Positions 5,747 to 8,359 of a stretch of 8,359 bases of DNA are shown here, in pieces. Source of the DNA: Planctomycetaceae bacterium (GTDB lineage: Bacteria > Planctomycetota > Planctomycetia > Isosphaerales > Isosphaeraceae); the NCBI GenBank assembly GCA_019232645.1, contig JAFANO010000417.1, forward strand, positions 1 through 8,359, read 5' to 3'. Under the pieces are notes generated by a model. It had not been told where the DNA came from and searched no databases. It was given only the letters and a program-made list of their open reading frames with translations. Every line of letters begins with the position of its first letter. Position 1 is the first letter of the stretch. The translations under genes were made by a program, and so were the position numbers.

Positions 5747-5824
5747 GGAAATTTCGTGGTCGCGGGGTGGATGCAAGATGATAGGGGAAACGATGACGGA
5801 TCGGACCAGACCGCACGAAATTCC
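5747..5824. repeat. 11-bp inverted repeat with 55-nt gap
   Basis: GGAAATTTCGTG (5747-5758) and CACGAAATTCC (5814-5824) are reverse complements apart from one extra A in the left arm. The arms are AT-rich against a GC-rich background, so chance is less likely than for the many GC stems nearby. They lie between the small membrane frame and the DUF1080 gene, about 130 nt before its start. They could be a paired operator, the ends of a small inserted element, or the base of an RNA stem. Confidence 0.4.
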
Positions 5825-5832
5825 TGGAAGGC

Positions 5833-5928
5833 CTATCCCCACTTGCCCCGGACCGCGACGCCGTCGATGATCTCGATCATCGCCCAGGGGAAGGTGCCGG
5901 GCGGACGCCGGAAATCGAGTGACCGCAA
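5833..5928 (-). pseudogene. Probable C-terminal remnant of an unidentified gene
   Basis: The minus strand here reads about 30 codons ending in TAG (5835-5833), with the sequence FRRPPGTFPWAMIEIIDGVA followed by VRGKWG. Nearly every third base is G or C, and the composition (aromatic residues, alternating hydrophobics) is protein-like, unlike the other frames across this stretch. Further upstream the same frame becomes the antisense of the DUF1080 gene and loses this character, so only a tail is preserved. I cannot name the family. It has no start or ribosome binding site of its own. A chance frame remains possible. Confidence 0.3.
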
Positions 5929-5952
5929 CCTTTCTCCCGAGGAGAGCCATCC

Positions 5953-6576
5953 ATGAGATCGCGTTTCTGGATCGCCGCGACGCTCCTCGCCGCATCCGGC
6001 CTGGCCGCGCGAGCCAACGAAGGCCCGACCCCGCTGGTCGAGGGCGACGACCCGAGCCAGTTCGAGCTGGTCGCGATCGGCCCGGACACGATCAAGATCG
6101 TTGATGGCGAGATCTCTATCTCGGGACATCCCGACGGCTACTTCGCCACCAAGAAGTCGTACCGTAACTACCGCCTGACGTTCGACTGGAGGTATGAGCG
6201 GCCCGAGGGCCTCGCGTCCGACGCCCAGTTCCGGGGCAACAGCGGTCTGCTCATCCACATCGCCCGGCCGCACAAGGTCTGGCCTCGGTGCGTCGAGGTC
6301 CAGCTCATGAATGCCGATGCGGGTCATATCTTCGCGATTGGGGGCGCGAACTTCGAGGGCAGGAAGGATGCCGCCGCTCAGAGGGCGGCCATCAAGGCCG
6401 TCGGCGAGTGGAACCATGAGGAAGTGACCTGTCGCGACGGCGCGATCTCCTGCGAGATCAACGGCAGCCTGGTCGACAAGGGGACCGGGGCCATGCCCGA
6501 CCACGGCCCGATCGGCTGGCAATCCGAGGGCTGGAAGATCCGGTTCCGCAACCTGTTGATCCGGGAACTCGACTGA
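5953..6576 (+). CDS. Secreted DUF1080 (3-keto-disaccharide hydrolase-like) protein
   Basis: The product has 207 residues from the ATG at 5953, with GAGGAG (5939-5944) 8 nt upstream. Residues 1-21 form a signal peptide (MRSRFWIAATLLAASGLAARA), with cleavage likely near ARA-NE. The mature part is a single DUF1080 domain of the concanavalin-like jelly-roll type. Its hallmarks are YFATKKSYRNYRLTFDWRY (63-81), GNSGLLIHI (95-103), RCVEVQLMN (112-120), GEWNHEEVTCRDGAISCEIN (151-170) and the closing GPIGWQSEGWKIRFRNLLIR (185-204). Family members bind or cleave 3-keto-glycosides and are strongly multiplied in planctomycetes, where most have unproven substrates. This one is compact, without cytochrome or carbohydrate-binding additions. 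It stands alone between a scar region and convergent rho. Envelope or extracellular sugar-related function is inferred from the family. Confidence 0.9.
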   Translation: MRSRFWIAATLLAASGLAARANEGPTPLVEGDDPSQFELVAIGPDTIKIVDGEISISGHPDGYFATKKSYRNYRLTFDWRYERPEGLASDAQFRGNSGLLIHIARPHKVWPRCVEVQLMNADAGHIFAIGGANFEGRKDAAAQRAAIKAVGEWNHEEVTCRDGAISCEINGSLVDKGTGAMPDHGPIGWQSEGWKIRFRNLLIRELD

Positions 6577-6595
6577 GCCGCCTGAGCCGTCGAGA

Positions 6596-6623
6596 CCCTG
6601 GAACGCGTCGAACGCGGCCAGGG
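6596..6623. terminator. Hairpin between convergent DUF1080 and rho genes
   Basis: CCCTGG (6596-6601) pairs with CCAGGG (6618-6623), enclosing GCGT (6605-6608) paired with ACGC (6612-6615). The structure sits midway in the 72-nt gap between two convergent stops (6576 and 6649), where a bidirectional terminator is expected. No T run follows on either strand, so it may only protect 3' ends. Confidence 0.4.
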
Positions 6624-6648
6624 CTTGATCCCAAGGCCGCGGACTCCG

Positions 6649-7770
6649 TTATTTCTGGAACTGTCCAAGCCGGTCCAGGAAATTGGCGTTGGAGGGGAAC
6701 TTGGCCAGTTGCCGGACGAGCGATTCCATGGCCTCGGTCGGCTTCAGTTCGGAGAGGCTACGGCGGAGCAGGGTGACGCGCGCGAGTGTCTGGGGGTCGA
6801 GGAGTCGTTCCTCCTTGCGGGTCCCGGACTGTTGGATGTCGATCGCCGGCCAGACCCGGCGGTCGGCCAGGCGGCGGTCGAGCACGAGTTCCATGTTGCC
6901 GGTCCCCTTGAACTCCTGGAAGATCAGCTCATCCATCCGGCTGCCCGTCTCGACCAGCGCGGTGGCCAGGACGGTCAGCGAGCCCCCCTCGTCGAACGCC
7001 CTGGCGGCGCCGAAGAGCCGCTTGGGGACCTCCATCGCCTTGATGTCCATCCCGCCCGACATGGTCCGGCCCGAGTTCGACCCCTTATTATAGGCACGGG
7101 CCAGGCGGGTCAGGCTGTCGAGCAGGATCAGGACCTGTCCCCCCGCCTCGGCGATCCGCCTGGCGCGATCGATCGCCAACTGCGCCAGCCGGATGTGCTC
7201 GTCGGCCGACTGGTCCGAGGACGAGGCGATCACCTCGCCTCGGACGCTCCGGCGCGCCTCGGTCACCTCCTCGGGCCGTTCGTCGACCAGGAGCACCAGC
7301 AGGTGCAGCTCGGGATGATTCCTGGCCACGGCCGCCGCTATCTGCTGGAGCAGCACCGTCTTGCCCGACCTCGGCGGCGCGACGATCAACCCACGTTGGC
7401 CCTTCCCGATCGGCGTGAGCAGGTCCATGATCCGCATCCCCAGCGGCTCCGGCCCGGTCTCCAGGCGAATCGGCTCGTGGGGGTCGATCGCCGTCAGGTC
7501 GTCGAAGCTCTGGAGGCCGAGGTACTCGTCCGGACTCCGCCCCTCGATCTCGGTCACTTCGGCCAGGCGCATCGCCTCTCCTCTGGAAGGGGCCTCGGCC
7601 CGGCCCGTCAAGAACACCCCCTGGCGAAGTTTGTACCGGTTGAGCAGGGCCTGGCCGACGCAGACATCGTTGGTCCCGACCTTGAAGTTCCGCGCCGGGT
7701 CCCTCAGGAATCCGTATCCTTTGGGATGGAGCTCGATGACGCCGGAACAGGAGTATTCGGCCAAGCTCAT
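6649..7770 (-). CDS. rho: Transcription termination factor Rho (short form)
   Basis: Rho is a hexameric RNA-dependent ATPase that releases transcripts from RNA polymerase. The 373 residues start at ATG 7770 (a TTG at 7776 is the alternative; both have only a weak GAG as ribosome binding site). Visible parts are the RNA-binding OB fold with GYGFLRDPARNF (18-29), GKGQRGLIVAPPRSGKT (122-138, Walker A), LVDERPEEVTEARRSVRGEV (161-180), the Walker B region VLILLDSLTRLARAYN (213-228), the Q-loop area TMSGGMD, and the R-loop FKGTGNMEL (287-295). The N-terminal helical bundle of about 47 residues found in E. coli Rho (419 residues) is missing. An in-frame stop at 7827-7825 leaves no room for it. The Walker A lysine-alanine of E. 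coli (PPKAGKT) is PPRSGKT here. A structured leader of about 300 nt suggests self-regulation. Confidence 0.96.
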   Translation of the reverse strand: MSLAEYSCSGVIELHPKGYGFLRDPARNFKVGTNDVCVGQALLNRYKLRQGVFLTGRAEAPSRGEAMRLAEVTEIEGRSPDEYLGLQSFDDLTAIDPHEPIRLETGPEPLGMRIMDLLTPIGKGQRGLIVAPPRSGKTVLLQQIAAAVARNHPELHLLVLLVDERPEEVTEARRSVRGEVIASSSDQSADEHIRLAQLAIDRARRIAEAGGQVLILLDSLTRLARAYNKGSNSGRTMSGGMDIKAMEVPKRLFGAARAFDEGGSLTVLATALVETGSRMDELIFQEFKGTGNMELVLDRRLADRRVWPAIDIQQSGTRKEERLLDPQTLARVTLLRRSLSELKPTEAMESLVRQLAKFPSNANFLDRLGQFQK

Positions 7771-7891
7771 TGGCAATCGCTCGGGGGCAAGGTGGATGGC
7801 AAAACCGCAGAGGGGCGCGACGATTCATGCTCCGCCGCGACGACACACGAGGGAATACACCAGGGGACGAACCCAATCACGAGAAGTCTGG

Positions 7892-7923
7892 GATCGGCCG
7901 ACCCGGGGATGATCGACCGACCC
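7892..7923. repeat. Two 13-bp direct repeats in the rho leader
   Basis: GATCGGCCGACCC (7892-7904) and GATCGACCGACCC (7911-7923) differ at one base and are offset by 19 bp. They lie about 120-150 nt upstream of the rho start codon, between the putative promoter and the gene. On the transcribed (minus) strand they read GGGTCGG(T/C)CGATC. They could bind a protein or form alternative pairings in the leader RNA. Confidence 0.45.
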
Positions 7924-7956
7924 GCTCGTGCGGCAGGGCCGCGAGGACGCGAGCGG
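7922..7956 (-). promoter_or_regulatory. Two-part hairpin in the rho leader
   Basis: CCGCTCG (7922-7928) pairs with CGAGCGG (7950-7956), a perfect 7-bp base stem, and encloses GCGGC (7930-7934) paired with GCCGC (7938-7942) around the loop AGG, with an asymmetric 7-nt internal loop on one side. It would form near the 5' end of the rho transcript if transcription starts near the TAGGATAAC element. No T tract follows. A role in leader-based control of rho is inferred; such autoregulation is known for E. coli rho. Confidence 0.4.
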
Positions 7957-7983
7957 AATCTTTCAGAAAGGCACTCGGCCTCT

Positions 7984-7992
7984 GTTATCCTA
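7984..7992 (-). promoter_or_regulatory. Possible -10 element of rho
   Basis: TAGGATAAC reads on the minus strand about 214 nt upstream of the rho start codon. The identical 9-mer forms the -10 candidate of the left-edge gene (430-422). I see no good -35 hexamer 16-18 nt upstream here, so it is a weak candidate resting mainly on the shared sequence. Confidence 0.25.
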
Positions 7993-8068
7993 CAAAGGCA
8001 GCTCGGGAGCGGGCCCTCACCTCTAATTAAGATAATCTCGGGATGCTCTTCCGTCCATTCCGAACCCT

Positions 8069-8098
8069 AAAAAAGTGGAAGGAAACCGATCCTCTTCC
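8069..8098 (-). terminator. Rho-independent terminator of thyX
   Basis: On the minus strand, 16 nt after the thyX stop, GGAAG (8098-8094) and GGA pair with TTTCCTTCC (8085-8077) with one bulged A and a 5-nt loop. Two bases later come six T residues (8074-8069). Stem, spacing and T run fit an intrinsic terminator, so thyX and rho are probably separate transcripts. Confidence 0.65.
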
Positions 8099-8113
8099 GG
8101 AAGGGCCCCGCCC

Positions 8114-8359
8114 TCAGACCTTGCGATGTCGGGTCGACACCGCCTGGCCCCCCTCTGGCAGGTCGATCAGCGTGTAATCCCCGAACAGGTTCGGGCTCTC
8201 GGCCTGGAGGAGCTGCAGGACCGCGATCGCCACCTTGCGGATCTCGACGTCGGCCGCCGCGTCGCCGCGCATCTCGATGAAATGCCGCAGGGCCCGAGCG
8301 TTGGCGGTGACGAAGATCTTGGTCTCCGTGGCGTTGGGCAGGACGCTCCGCGCCGCCTC
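8114..8359 (-). CDS. thyX: Flavin-dependent thymidylate synthase, C-terminal 81 residues
   Basis: ThyX makes dTMP from dUMP using methylenetetrahydrofolate and reduced FAD; it replaces the classical ThyA enzyme. Only the C-terminal part is in the window. The visible frame begins EAARSVLPNATETKIFVTAN, continues ARALRHFIEMRGDAAADVEI and ends in STRHRKV before TGA (8116-8114). The R-S-V-L-P start of the last conserved block and the NARALRHFIEMR helix, which in this family supplies residues for dUMP and flavin binding, are diagnostic. The family signature RHRxxSxxxxSxR lies upstream, beyond the right edge. The visible part looks intact. An intrinsic terminator follows it directly, separating it from rho downstream. 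Confidence 0.92.
   Translation of the reverse strand, partial: EAARSVLPNATETKIFVTANARALRHFIEMRGDAAADVEIRKVAIAVLQLLQAESPNLFGDYTLIDLPEGGQAVSTRHRKV

Noticed and set aside
5865..5882. 18-bp palindrome CGATGATC-TC-GATCATCG
   Set aside because: It coincides with codons of the minus-strand remnant (Ile-Glu-Ile-Ile-Asp run), which can produce it by chance; not listed as an operator.
6625..8070. Long plus-strand open frame (481 codons)
   Set aside because: Antisense to rho, whose identity is certain.
1..8359. CRISPR arrays, tRNA and rRNA genes, RNase P RNA, tmRNA and SRP RNA
   Set aside because: I looked by eye for regularly spaced repeats and for the core conserved blocks of these RNAs on both strands and found none.

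Overview
The window is high-GC bacterial DNA with strong G/C preference at third codon positions. The gene content fits a planctomycete, probably Isosphaeraceae-like: a secreted DUF1080 protein, a TPR-thioredoxin fusion, a short free-standing GGQ release-factor-like protein, and a Rho without the usual N-terminal bundle. The lineage is inferred from family content and codon use; no marker gene proves it.

Layout. Positions 1-277 (-) hold the N-terminal part of an unrecognised protein that runs off the left edge. Positions 278-1353 hold no intact gene. They contain a promoter-like pair, an intrinsic terminator, the C-terminal remnant of an IS3-type transposase, and many strong inverted repeats. 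Next come a secreted TPR/thioredoxin protein (1354-3567, +) and queE (3688-4434, +). Convergent to queE is a two-gene unit, a GNAT acetyltransferase and a GGQ release-factor-like protein (5312 down to 4501, -), whose stop and start codons overlap as ATGA. Positions 5551-5952 look like a scar with fragments of two coding sequences, followed by a secreted DUF1080 protein (5953-6576, +). Convergent to that is rho (7770-6649, -). The right edge holds the 3' part of thyX (8114-8359, -), closed by an intrinsic terminator, and a leader of about 300 nt with repeats and a hairpin precedes rho.

The genes do not form one pathway. They are scattered housekeeping functions (7-deazaguanine synthesis, transcription termination, dTMP synthesis) mixed with envelope proteins and two decayed segments. 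The only clear operon-like pair is GNAT plus the release-factor-like gene. The points most worth a second look are the hidden left-edge gene and transposase remnant, the structured 751-910 block, the apparently shortened release-factor-like protein, the scar upstream of the DUF1080 gene, and the short Rho with its structured leader. I see no convincing new multi-gene system.
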